A DNA stretch of 64,000 nt from Actinomadura graeca (GTDB lineage: Bacteria; Actinomycetota; Actinomycetes; Streptosporangiales; Streptosporangiaceae): NCBI RefSeq assembly GCF_019175365.1, contig NZ_CP059572.1:248001-312000 (forward strand). The letters are read 5' to 3'. Under the pieces are notes generated by a model. It was not told the DNA's origin. It saw nothing but the letters and a program-made list of their open reading frames with translations, and did not search any database. Shown here piece by piece: positions 26,982-34,718 of this stretch (position 1 is the stretch's first letter; the number at the start of each line of letters is the position of its first letter). A program made the translations under genes and the position numbers.

Positions 26982-27827
26982 TCAGGACCGGTGGATGTCG
27001 ATGTCGCCGTAATTGGTGTGCACGTGCACCTCGACGACCCTCTCGGCGGTCTCGGGGCCCTCGGCGGCGGTCAGGGCGTTGCGCACCACGCCGTTCTTGG
27101 AGTGCAGATCGAGCCACGCGGCCGTGCCCTCGGCGATGCCGACGCCGACCTTCCCGTAGCCGTTCTCCAGGTGGAGGGCGCCGCTCACCGCCGCGTGGAT
27201 CCGGATCCGGCCGTGCGCGCACTTGGCGGTGAGGTCGGCCGTCACACGGTCGACGGTGATGTCGCCGGTGGCGGTCTTCAGCTGCAGGTCACCGGCGACG
27301 TCGCCGAGGGTGATGGCGCCGGTGGAGGTCTTCAGCGAGCCGGGACCGCCGATGCCGCCGATCCGGATCGTCCCGGTGGCCGCGGTCGCCTCGGCGGGCC
27401 CGGTCACCCGGTCGACCGAGATGTCGCCAATGGACGCCTTGGCCTCCAGGGAACCGGTCTCCTCCAGGCGCAGGTCGCCGTTCGAGCTGTGCAGGACGGC
27501 CTGACCGAGCGGCCCGGTGGCGATGACGTCCGCCGCGCAGTCGGCCTCGACACGGGATCCGGCCGGCAACCCGATGACCACCTCGATGGAGCCGCGCCAG
27601 GGCAGCAGGTATCCGAGGGCCTTGGGCTTGGGCCCCTTGACCAGCAGCCGCCCGCCGGAGAACTCGACGATCGTCCGCTCGGCGGCCTGCACGCTCGCCT
27701 CGTTGGACGGGTCGCTCGGGCGCACCTCCACCACGGTGTCGGCGCGGTCGCCGGCGTAGATGCGGACCTGGCCGATGTAGATCTGGATGTCGGCGGTGAT
27801 GGGTTCGGGGGAGTCGTAAGCAGGCAT
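26982..27827 (-). CDS. DUF4097 beta-strand-repeat protein
   Basis: A 281-residue DUF4097 protein, predicted to be a right-handed beta-solenoid built from short repeats: GDLRLEETGSLEAKASIGDI, ATGTIRIGGIGGPGSLKTST, and GAITLGDVAGDLQLKTATGD followed by ITVDRVTADL. There is no signal peptide or membrane helix, so it is probably cytoplasmic. Its role is unknown. It lies 28 bases from the DrrA-like gene and 78 from the upstream ribbon-helix-helix gene on the same strand. That set (RHH regulator, DUF4097, DrrAB) suggests one operon. Confidence 0.85.
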   Translation of the reverse strand: MPAYDSPEPITADIQIYIGQVRIYAGDRADTVVEVRPSDPSNEASVQAAERTIVEFSGGRLLVKGPKPKALGYLLPWRGSIEVVIGLPAGSRVEADCAADVIATGPLGQAVLHSSNGDLRLEETGSLEAKASIGDISVDRVTGPAEATAATGTIRIGGIGGPGSLKTSTGAITLGDVAGDLQLKTATGDITVDRVTADLTAKCAHGRIRIHAAVSGALHLENGYGKVGVGIAEGTAAWLDLHSKNGVVRNALTAAEGPETAERVVEVHVHTNYGDIDIHRS

Positions 27828-27905
27828 GGCGGAGCCCTCCTCATGGGTCCGGTGGTGAATCCCGGCCTTGGGACCGGGCGATGAGATCGGTGGTGCCGGG
27901 CTGCG

Positions 27906-28445
27906 CTAACGCACCCAGCCGGTGTAGCTGCGTCCGCTCGGGGACTGGTGCGGCCGGTCGGCGGGCCCGCTCCCGGCGCCGGGGTCGAACGCGGCGGAGA
28001 CGGCGCGGACCAGCCAGGCGTTGACGGAGATCCCCTGCCGCCCGGCCGCCTCCTCCACACGCGCCTTGAGGTGCTCGGGCAACCGCAGGGTCATCCGCGC
28101 GGTGCCGCCCTCCTCCGCGGACGGGGGGGCGGTGGCGGGCGCCGGGGTCTCCGGCGCGGACTCGGCTCCGCCGGCGGGCACGCCTCCCAGCGTGTGCCCC
28201 GTCTGCGGCGGCGTCACCACGAACGCCGGGTCGCCGCCGCGCAGCCGCACGTCGACCGAGCCCGGCGCGAGATCACGGGTGATCTCGTCCGCCGCCGCCG
28301 ACAACGCCTCCAGCAGGGTCAGCCTGGCGGCCGACTCCAGCGCGCCGGTGAGGCGCTCGGCCAGCGCGCGGGCGTCCGGGCCGCCCGCCTCGGCGGCGAC
28401 GGCGAGCTCGCGGCGGAGGTTCTCCACGTACGGCATCAGATCCAT
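27906..28445 (-). CDS. HicB/Arc-type ribbon-helix-helix DNA-binding protein
   Basis: A 179-residue protein with a C-terminal ribbon-helix-helix domain. Near residues 118-150 it reads ARMTLRLPEHLKARVEEAAG then GISVNAWLVRAVSAAF, matching the Arc/HicB beta strand and two helices. An N-terminal helical domain (residues 1-60) precedes a Pro/Ala-rich linker. No HicA-like toxin lies next to it, so the common label antitoxin is not supported here; it is better seen as the operon's regulator. ATG 28445 has only weak GGGGC upstream. A striking array of TGACGTCA-type boxes immediately upstream is its probable binding site. Confidence 0.85.
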   Translation of the reverse strand: MDLMPYVENLRRELAVAAEAGGPDARALAERLTGALESAARLTLLEALSAAADEITRDLAPGSVDVRLRGGDPAFVVTPPQTGHTLGGVPAGGAESAPETPAPATAPPSAEEGGTARMTLRLPEHLKARVEEAAGRQGISVNAWLVRAVSAAFDPGAGSGPADRPHQSPSGRSYTGWVR

Positions 28446-28467
28446 GCCCCAACTATGACGCCAAGAC

Positions 28468-28537
28468 GACGTCACGTCAAGCGCCAAAGTGACGTCACTT
28501 GGCATCAGTTGACGTCATGTGGCGCCATCGGACGTCA
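28468..28537. promoter_or_regulatory. Phased array of four GACGTCA boxes
   Basis: GACGTCA occurs at 28468, 28491, 28511 and 28531, that is at 23, 20 and 20-base steps, about two helical turns. The second box is the centre of a 14-bp palindrome AAGTGACGTCACTT (28487-28500). GGCGCC or GGCAT spacers recur between boxes. The array lies just upstream of the ribbon-helix-helix gene, whose protein class binds such tandem sites cooperatively. Confidence 0.75.
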
Positions 28538-28555
28538 TCGGCAGGAAGGGGGCAC

Positions 28556-28586
28556 TTGACTTCAAGTGCACTTGAAGCCGCAGGAT
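28556..28586 (+). promoter_or_regulatory. 18-bp palindrome inside a probable MerR-type promoter
   Basis: A perfect palindrome of 18 bp (28560-28577, half-site CTTCAAGTG) follows TTGACT (28556-28561), and CAGGAT (28581-28586) lies 19 bases from that -35. The long spacer with a centred dyad is the MerR-family arrangement. It precedes the methyltransferase gene by 16 bases. No MerR gene is in the neighbourhood. Confidence 0.55.
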
Positions 28587-28593
28587 CCCGGAC

Positions 28594-29367
28594 ATGGACA
28601 CGAATCAGACGACGGGCCGTACCAGCGGCGACACCGACGCGCTCATCCGTCTGCTCGACATCGCGGACTCCATCCCCGGGGCGGTGGAACTGCGTGCGCG
28701 TTCCTACGAGCTGCTCGGCGTCGAACCCGGCATGAAGGTCGCCGACGTCGGATGCGGACCCGGCCGGGCGGCCGCCGAGATGGCCGAACGGGGCGCGCGG
28801 GTGATCGGCATCGACCCCGACGAGCGGATGATCGACGTCGCCGTCCGGCGCCGGCCCGCCGCGGACTTCCGCGTGGCCGGTGCCTACGACCTGCCCTTCC
28901 CCGACGGCGCGCTGAGCGGCTACCGGGCCGAGAAGGTGTTCCACGTCCTGGACGACCCCGCCCGCGCGGTCGACGAGGCGCGGCGGGTGCTCGCCCCCGG
29001 CGGACGCATCGTCCTGCTCGGACAGGACTGGGACACCTTCGTCATCGACGCCGACGACGCAGCGCTCACCCGCACCATCGTGCACGCGCGCGCCGACCTC
29101 GTCCCCACACCCCGCGTCGTCCGCCGCAGCCGCAACCTCCTCTTGGACGCGGAATTCACCGACGTCACCGTCGAGACCCGCACCCTGGTCTTCACCGACG
29201 CGACGATGGTGCCCGCGCTGACCGACCTCGCCGAGAAGGCGCGCTCCGCCGGGGCGATCAGCGAAGCGCAGGCCGGGGCCTGGATCGCCGAGCAGCACGA
29301 CCGCGGCCGACGCGGACGCCTGTTCTTCGCCCTCCCGATGTTCCTGACCGCGGCGACGCGCCGGTGA
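28594..29367 (+). CDS. Class I SAM-dependent methyltransferase
   Basis: A 257-residue methyltransferase. Motif I is VADVGCGPGRAAAEM near residues 50-64, followed by the acidic VIGIDPDERM and the post-motif LAPGGRIVLLGQDWD. The C-terminal half is the substrate-side helical cap. The sequence resembles UbiE/Coq5-like and arsenite-methyltransferase-like small-molecule enzymes, but lacks the Cys set needed for arsenite, so the substrate is unknown. It is divergent from the ribbon-helix-helix gene and has its own dyad promoter. Confidence 0.85.
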   Translation: MDTNQTTGRTSGDTDALIRLLDIADSIPGAVELRARSYELLGVEPGMKVADVGCGPGRAAAEMAERGARVIGIDPDERMIDVAVRRRPAADFRVAGAYDLPFPDGALSGYRAEKVFHVLDDPARAVDEARRVLAPGGRIVLLGQDWDTFVIDADDAALTRTIVHARADLVPTPRVVRRSRNLLLDAEFTDVTVETRTLVFTDATMVPALTDLAEKARSAGAISEAQAGAWIAEQHDRGRRGRLFFALPMFLTAATRR

Positions 29368-29428
29368 CCCTCGTCCGTGAGGTCGTCGCCCAGGCCGTGG
29401 CGGGCCGGGCGGCCCGCCACGGCCCCCG

Positions 29429-29989
29429 CTAGCCCGCGGCCATCACGGTGAAGGCGAACCCGGCGCTGGTGCGACGTCGCAGCGGAATGTCGCACTTGAC
29501 CCGGCGCCGGACCTCGTTCCTGCTGAGGCCGAGGCCGGACGCGATGAGCCGCTCGGGGCGCACCGGTACCGGATCCTCGAAGACGACCTCGACCTTGACC
29601 GGCCACGCCTCGTCGAGCCGGGCCGACGGGGCGTCGAGGCGCCAGGCCCCCGTCCAGTCCAGCGTGAAGCGGTTGCGCCGGGCGAGCAGCGGATCCAGCA
29701 GCCTGGACGCCACCAGATCCGGATCGTTGACGCGGTACCCGTGGAGCTCGGCCGGGTCGAAGGACCCGGCCGGCACCCGCTCGTGCACCGTGAGCTTGGC
29801 CGTCCGATCGCACGACAGGCAGCGGACCAGCAGCCACACGTCCAGCAGTTTGCCGTTGGCGTTGACGCGGAACCTGCCCTCGCCGACGGTCGCCGACCCC
29901 GAGCGGCAGTCCACGCACCGCAACGACAGCAGAGGCAGCCTGGTCCGCCGGACGACCCAGGGCAGCACGGTATGAGGTTGTGAAGACAT
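29429..29989 (-). CDS. DUF1062 zinc-ribbon-like protein
   Basis: A 186-residue DUF1062 protein. Two CxxC knuckles (LRCVDCRSG near residue 24 and VRCLSCDRT near residue 58) probably bind zinc. The middle carries the family segment SFDPAELHGYRVNDPDLV and the end a LSRNEVRRRVKCDIPLRRR block resembling a nucleic-acid-binding S4-like helix pair. No function is established. ATG 29989 follows AGAGAG. Its promoter region has inverted TAGACCTGACAC elements at both ends. Confidence 0.8.
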   Translation of the reverse strand: MSSQPHTVLPWVVRRTRLPLLSLRCVDCRSGSATVGEGRFRVNANGKLLDVWLLVRCLSCDRTAKLTVHERVPAGSFDPAELHGYRVNDPDLVASRLLDPLLARRNRFTLDWTGAWRLDAPSARLDEAWPVKVEVVFEDPVPVRPERLIASGLGLSRNEVRRRVKCDIPLRRRTSAGFAFTVMAAG

Positions 29990-29997
29990 GATCTCTC

Positions 29998-30117
29998 TAG
30001 ACCTGACACGAGGCCGATTACGCGCGACCTCGAACGCCGTATGACCGGGCGCACAAGGGCAGCCCGGCGGAACCGACCGCAACGTCGGCTACAGGTGAGC
30101 GGAAGGTGTCAGGTCTA
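29998..30117. repeat. Pair of inverted 12-bp elements
   Basis: TAGACCTGACAC (29998-30009) and its exact complement GTGTCAGGTCTA (30106-30117) flank a 96-base spacer upstream of the DUF1062 gene. They are likely regulatory sites or the stem of a long loop. The 288 bases between 29990 and 30277 hold no gene that I can support. Confidence 0.6.
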
Positions 30118-30277
30118 AAGGGCAGGCGGGGTCACGCGGTCATCCTCTGTCTTCACTACGGCGGGGCCGGAGGCAATCTATGCGAACGCGGCAGGAGGGC
30201 TCAACGGGTTTCCGGCCAGGGCCGCGCTGCCGGACGCCTCCATGGTGAGGGCGCCGACCTTGACGTGACCCGGCCTG

Positions 30278-30451
30278 TCAGCCCGGGTTGAGGACACAGA
30301 ACTCGTTGCCCTCGGGGCCGGCCAGGACCCTCCACGGGACATCGCCCTGGCCCACGTCCGCCGACGTCGCACCGAGATCCTTCAGTCGCGCGACAAACTC
30401 CGCCTGATGGGCCGCAGAGGTGCACCTGAACAAGTCGTAGCACCATGCCAC
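30278..30451 (-). pseudogene. Remnant of a VOC (glyoxalase-like) protein
   Basis: A 57-codon frame reads AAHQAEFVARLKDLGATSAD, then VGQGDVPWRVLAGPEGNEFC and VLNPG before the stop. The last part is the standard C-terminus of actinobacterial glyoxalase_6 proteins, with the metal-site Glu in PEGNEF. The N-terminal two thirds of the domain are missing: a stop at 30458-30460 closes the frame upstream. It is too short to form the VOC fold and is best read as a decayed gene. Confidence 0.7.
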
Positions 30452-30601
30452 CCAACCCTACGTTTAGCAGGACGGGGCGTTATCAGCCACCCAGTCGTCG
30501 TCACTCATGAGAAAAGTCAGCGTCGCGCCCTCCTCAAACAACACATTTACCGACCGGACGACCACCTCACCTGCGGCTTCGACGATTGATACCCTCGCGC
30601 A

Positions 30602-31150
30602 ATGCGGCCTCTTCGGTATTCCATCAACGTCACATTGGACGGATGCTGCGACCATCGCGCGATCGTCCCGGGCGAAGACCTGCATCGTCACGCGGCCGAG
30701 GGCATCGCCCGGGCCGATGCCCTCCTCTTCGGCCGGGTGACCTACGAGATGATGGAGACGGCATGGCGTCCGCCGGTGCAGCCGGGAGCGAGGCCGGATT
30801 GGATGGAACCCTTCGCCCGGACGATCGACGCGGCAAAGAAGTACGTCGTGTCGAGCACCTTGGGCCGGGTCGATTGGAATGCGGAGGTCGTGCGCGGGAA
30901 TCTGGAGACGGCGGTGCGGCGGCTCAAGCAGGAGTCCGGCAACGGACTGCTCGTGGGAGGTGTGAAGCTCCCGCTGGCGTTGGCGGAGCTGGGATTGATC
31001 GACGAGTACGAGTTCATCGTGCATCCGGCACTGGCGGGCCATGGTCCGACATTGTTCGCAGGGCTCTCAAAGAGCATCGAATTGAAGCTTGTGAGCCGAC
31101 TGGAGTTCGACTCGGGGGCCGTGGCGATGCGGTACGAGCCGAGAAGCTGA
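30602..31150 (+). CDS. RibD C-terminal-type dihydrofolate-reductase-like protein
   Basis: A 182-residue DHFR-fold protein of the RibD-C family. It has INVTLDGCCDHRA at the N-terminus, ADALLFGRVTYEMMETAW, a KKYVVSSTLGRVDW segment, LLVGGVKLPLALAELGLIDEYEF and HPALAGHGPTLFAG. These proteins bind NADPH; most are uncharacterised reductases, and few act on folate. There is no clear ribosome binding site before ATG 30602, which follows an AT-richer stretch. A second, more divergent family member lies at 34073-34654. Confidence 0.87.
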   Translation: MRPLRYSINVTLDGCCDHRAIVPGEDLHRHAAEGIARADALLFGRVTYEMMETAWRPPVQPGARPDWMEPFARTIDAAKKYVVSSTLGRVDWNAEVVRGNLETAVRRLKQESGNGLLVGGVKLPLALAELGLIDEYEFIVHPALAGHGPTLFAGLSKSIELKLVSRLEFDSGAVAMRYEPRS

Positions 31151-31395
31151 CGATCCGCCCCGGCGTCCCGCAGCAGCCGCAGCAGCCGTGTCATCACGAC
31201 GACCCGCGGCGGGGTCATCTGACTGTCGCTGCGCGCCGGTTCCTCACTATCGGAAATTGTGTATCGCGGGCGTATCGAGAAATTCATACGGCACCGCAAC
31301 GGCCTTCCGTCTTTTGTGGAGGCGCGGACCGTCGTGGTCCGCGCCGAGGACATGCTCCCTCGGTTCCGGAGGGTGAGCACGAAAAGGGACGCCTC

Positions 31396-32553
31396 ATGCC
31401 ATATAAGAAGGTTCGTGCGCCGTGGGGGAGGGCCGGCCTGGCCGCCGGTGCCGCCATGGCGATGCTGGCCTATGCCTGGCCTGCCACCGCCGCGCCGGCG
31501 CGGGTGGGGAACGTGCAGAAGGCCATGGAGGAACTGGCCGACGCCCCCGGGGTCGTCGGAACCGTCGGCGGGGCCTACGTCGACGGGCGGCCCGTCGGGC
31601 TGGGCAGCGCGGGCTCCCGGTTGCTGGGCGGGAAGGGCGGGAGAATACCCGCGACCTCTCGCTTCCGGATCGGGTCGCAGACCAAGGAGATGGTGGCGAC
31701 CGTGGTGCTGCAACTGGTCCAGGAGGGCAGGCTGGGCGTGGACGACAAGCTCCACGACCTGTTGCCGGAGGTGGCGGAGAAGGACCTGGTGGCGCGGGCC
31801 GACGAGATCACGGTCCGGCAGATGATCCGGCACACCTCCGGGATTCCCGACTGGTACGCCGCCGAGCCGAACCCGGACGGGAGCGAGGGCGAGCTCTCGT
31901 TCGACGTGTTCGACTTCACGACCCATTACCGGCCGCTCGATCTGGTGAAGTGGAGCCGCGGCCGTCCCCGGACCGGGGAACCGGGTGAGAAGTGGTCCTA
32001 CTCCAACACCAACTACACCCTCCTCGGCATGATCATTGAGAGGTCGACCGGCCACGACCTGGCCACCGAGATGCACAGGCGCCTGTTCGGCCCGCTCAGG
32101 ATGACCAAGACCTACCTTCCCCTCAAGCCGCCGGAGGGCATCAAGGGGCCGCACGGCCACGGCTACTTCCCGGACGCCGACGGCAGGCTGCGCGACGTCG
32201 ACCGGTTCAACGCCAGCATCGCCGGGGCGGCCGGAGGGGTGATCTCCACCGCGCACGACGTCAGCGCCTTCAAACGGGCGTTCATCCAGGGCAGGCTGCT
32301 GCCGCCCGAACTCCAGCGAGTCCTGACCGAGCGGCTGCCCAAGGGCTCGCGCGTCCTGGATGACGGTATCGGCCTCTGCGGCGGCACCTTCAACATCATG
32401 GGCGGGACCACCGCCGGCTACCTCGCCATGACCTTCTACTCGGATGACGGCCGCCGTCAGCTGGCGGTGTCGGCGACACTGAGCGTCAAGGACCCCTCCG
32501 CAGTGGGCGAGGCCATGGGCAAGACCGTGGAGACCGTCTTCTGCCCGTCCTAG
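31396..32553 (+). CDS. Secreted serine hydrolase with altered third active-site motif
   Basis: A 385-residue exported class C beta-lactamase-fold protein. The signal peptide is about 32 residues ([20 protein letters not shown] with an Ala-x-Ala cleavage site). SxxK is present in RIGSQTKEM, and YxN in KWSYSNTNY. The expected HxG element (compare WGHDGG in the neighbour at 18534) reads [10 protein letters not shown], so His is replaced by Met. Such a change could alter or remove hydrolase activity. AAAAGGGAC precedes ATG 31396. It resembles alkaline D-peptidases; the substrate is unknown. Confidence 0.85.
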   Translation: MPYKKVRAPWGRAGLAAGAAMAMLAYAWPATAAPARVGNVQKAMEELADAPGVVGTVGGAYVDGRPVGLGSAGSRLLGGKGGRIPATSRFRIGSQTKEMVATVVLQLVQEGRLGVDDKLHDLLPEVAEKDLVARADEITVRQMIRHTSGIPDWYAAEPNPDGSEGELSFDVFDFTTHYRPLDLVKWSRGRPRTGEPGEKWSYSNTNYTLLGMIIERSTGHDLATEMHRRLFGPLRMTKTYLPLKPPEGIKGPHGHGYFPDADGRLRDVDRFNASIAGAAGGVISTAHDVSAFKRAFIQGRLLPPELQRVLTERLPKGSRVLDDGIGLCGGTFNIMGGTTAGYLAMTFYSDDGRRQLAVSATLSVKDPSAVGEAMGKTVETVFCPS

Positions 32554-32630
32554 CCAGCGGCAGATCCGGCCCCTCCACCGCATCAAAGGCCAAAGCGGAG
32601 GGCGTCCGGCGGGTCGCCCGCGGTCGCCGG

Positions 32631-33122
32631 GTGAACGAGCGGCTGCTGCGGGAGCCGGTGCCCGCGGTGACCGGCGTCCTCGTCCGGCGCGGAGCGGACT
32701 TCGCGTCGGCCGAGGACGCCGTGCAGGAGGAGGCCGGCTCGATCCGCGGGAACGGCGTCTTCACCGACACCGCCGCCGCGGACCGTCCGGCCCCGATGGT
32801 GGCCGTCGCCGACATCGCCGCGACGGCGGCCGGGCTTCTCCTGGACCGCTCCTGGACCGGTGTCGGCAGTGTCCCGGTGATCGAGGCCCGCACCCGTGGC
32901 GTCCGCTCCCGCTTCTACGACACGGAGCCCTACTCGGCGCGGATCACCGACATCTGGGTCTGGGAGGCGGACGACCATGACGCCTACCGGCTGCTGATCG
33001 ACGCACTGCGCGAAACCCCTTTCTGGGACCGCTACTTCACCGTCGTGGCCCTGCTCGTGGGCACCGAGAACGGCTACGCCCGCACCTACGACCTGGACCC
33101 GGTGGCCACCCTCGCCACCTGA
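32631..33122 (+). pseudogene. Chimeric reading frame: ECF sigma start, NmrA-like middle, darcynin-like end
   Basis: An uninterrupted 163-codon frame joins three unrelated pieces. Residues 1-34 ([20 protein letters not shown] then [10 protein letters not shown]) look like the N-terminus of a SigG-like sigma factor. Residues 36-83 ([20 protein letters not shown] then [14 protein letters not shown]) match the middle of NAD(P)H-binding NmrA-type proteins. Residues 84-163 ([20 protein letters not shown] then [14 protein letters not shown]) match the C-terminal part of darcynin-like proteins. None of the three is complete. It is most likely a deletion scar that stayed in frame; expression as a protein is unproven. 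Confidence 0.65.
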
Positions 33123-33254
33123 CGTCCCTCCCCGACCGGGCCGGTGCCGCCACCACCCGAACCGCCCTCGAAATCAGTCGCTCGGCGATCCGCGGCTCAC
33201 GGGAGCCGAAAATGGGCTGAGGAGCCCTCGATCGCGGGCGTAGCGTCGGTGACC

Positions 33255-34034
33255 ATGATCGGTAAAGCGGATGTGGGAGACGACCCTGCGGACGGCTGGT
33301 TCCCCGAGAGCGTGGCAGCGGGCTATGACGCCCCGGGCGGCGCGAACGTGCCGGAGGTGGTGACGTCCGCGGTGGACGTCCTCGAAGACCTGGCCGACGG
33401 TCCGGTATTGGAATTCGCCGTCGGCACCGGGCGGATCGCGGCGCCGCTGGCCGCCCGCGGGGTGCCGGTGAGCGGCATCGAACTGAGCCGCGCGATGGCT
33501 GCGCGGATCGCGGGCAAGCCGGGCGGCGACGCGGTCGAGGTCACGATCGGCGATATGACGACGACGCGGGTGGCCGGTCATTTCTCGCTGGTCTATCTGG
33601 TGTTCAACACCATCAGCAACGTGACCACACAGGACGGGCAGGTGGACGTCTTCCGGAACGCGGCCGCGCACCTTCGGCCCGGCGGGCTGTTCCTCGTCGA
33701 GGTGGCCCTGCCGGACCTGCGCCGCCTGCCGCCCGGTCAGGACACCGTCCCCTTCACAATGGCGCCCGGCACCGATGGCGGCGGCTACGTCGGGTTCGAC
33801 CAATACGACGTCGTCACGCAGGAGTTCACCTCGAACCACGTCACCGTGTCAGCAGACGGGACGGGCCGGTTCCACCGGATTCCCTTCCGGTACGCCTGGC
33901 CGGCCGAGATGGACCTCATGGCGCGCATCGCCGGAATGACCCTGAAACACCGGTGGGCGGACTGGGACCGCTCGGAGTTCACGGCTGAGAGCACCAAACA
34001 CGTGTCGATCTGGGAGACGGACCCGAGCATATGA
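33255..34034 (+). CDS. Class I SAM-dependent methyltransferase
   Basis: A 259-residue methyltransferase with motif I VLEFAVGTGRIAAPLAARG (the usual second Gly is Val-Gly here, E-F-A-V-G-T-G) and an acidic SGIELSRAM. The middle reads FSLVYLVFNTISNVTTQ, typical of small actinobacterial methyltransferases of the Methyltransf_25 kind, and the C-terminus is FHRIPFRYAWPAEMDLMARI. ATG 33255 was chosen; GTG 33250 is out of frame. The substrate is unknown, and there is no clear operon partner. Confidence 0.85.
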   Translation: MIGKADVGDDPADGWFPESVAAGYDAPGGANVPEVVTSAVDVLEDLADGPVLEFAVGTGRIAAPLAARGVPVSGIELSRAMAARIAGKPGGDAVEVTIGDMTTTRVAGHFSLVYLVFNTISNVTTQDGQVDVFRNAAAHLRPGGLFLVEVALPDLRRLPPGQDTVPFTMAPGTDGGGYVGFDQYDVVTQEFTSNHVTVSADGTGRFHRIPFRYAWPAEMDLMARIAGMTLKHRWADWDRSEFTAESTKHVSIWETDPSI

Positions 34035-34072
34035 CGATCCAGGGGCAGCGATGCAGTACCCGCTCAGATCGG

Positions 34073-34654
34073 TCAACGGCGCACCCGATAGCGCAGGTGA
34101 AGCACCCGGTTGCTCTGAATGACCACGTCGGGATCCTCCAACAGATGCTGCGCGTGGACCGACCCGAAGTAGCGCTTGCCGGACCCGAACACGACGGGTA
34201 CGACGTCCATGCGCACCTCGTCGATCAGGCCCGCGGCCAGCACCTGGCCACCGACGTCGCCGGCGGCGACCTCGACCATGCGGTCGCCCGCGAGCTCCTG
34301 CGCCTTGGCCACGGCCGCCTCGACGCCGTCGACGAAGTGGAACGGCGCCCCGGGGTCCCAGCCCTCGGGCTCCGGCCGGTGCGTCACGACGACCACGTGG
34401 TCGATCCCGCCCGGAGGCTTCCCGTCCCAGCCGTCCGTCATGTCGAAGACGTGGCGGCCGACGATCGTCGCCCCGATCTGGTCCCAGTACGGCCGGATGT
34501 AGTCATAGGACGTCTGCGACACCTTCACCTCGCCGCTCTCGTCCAACGGGACGTCACCGCCGGTCAACCAGTCGAACAGCGGGCCGGGCCGGTCATTCTC
34601 GTCGGCGACGAAGCCGTCCACCGACACCGAGCTGTACATGACCACCTTGCCCAC
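34073..34654 (-). CDS. RibD C-terminal-type dihydrofolate-reductase-like protein
   Basis: A 193-residue DHFR-fold RibD-C protein. Family markers are MYSSVSVDGFVADENDRPG, TIVGRHVFDMTDGWDGKPPG, DHVVVVTHRPEP, EVAAGDVGGQVLAAGLIDEV and VVFGSGKRYFG. The GTG start at 34654 has a strong AGGAGGG upstream. An inverted repeat lies 16 bases before the start. It is one of two RibD-C proteins within 4 kb; the two are only distantly similar, so this is not a recent duplication. An AraC-type gene lies upstream on the same strand. Confidence 0.88.
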   Translation of the reverse strand: MGKVVMYSSVSVDGFVADENDRPGPLFDWLTGGDVPLDESGEVKVSQTSYDYIRPYWDQIGATIVGRHVFDMTDGWDGKPPGGIDHVVVVTHRPEPEGWDPGAPFHFVDGVEAAVAKAQELAGDRMVEVAAGDVGGQVLAAGLIDEVRMDVVPVVFGSGKRYFGSVHAQHLLEDPDVVIQSNRVLHLRYRVRR

Positions 34655-34669
34655 GGGGCCCTCCTCTGC

Positions 34670-34684
34670 TTTGGGGTGCCCAAA
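34670..34684 (-). promoter_or_regulatory. Inverted repeat before the RibD-like gene
   Basis: TTTGGG-GTG-CCCAAA is a perfect 6-bp dyad just upstream of the ribosome binding site of the gene starting at 34654. It is a possible operator for the neighbouring AraC-type protein. Confidence 0.4.
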
Positions 34685-34718
34685 ATAGCTGGTCGTGCGC
34701 TGTCGCTCTTGTACGAAA

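Noticed and set aside
27906-28445. Toxin-antitoxin pair suggested by the HicB-like domain
   Set aside because: There is no HicA or other small toxin gene on either side; the neighbours are DUF4097 and a methyltransferase.
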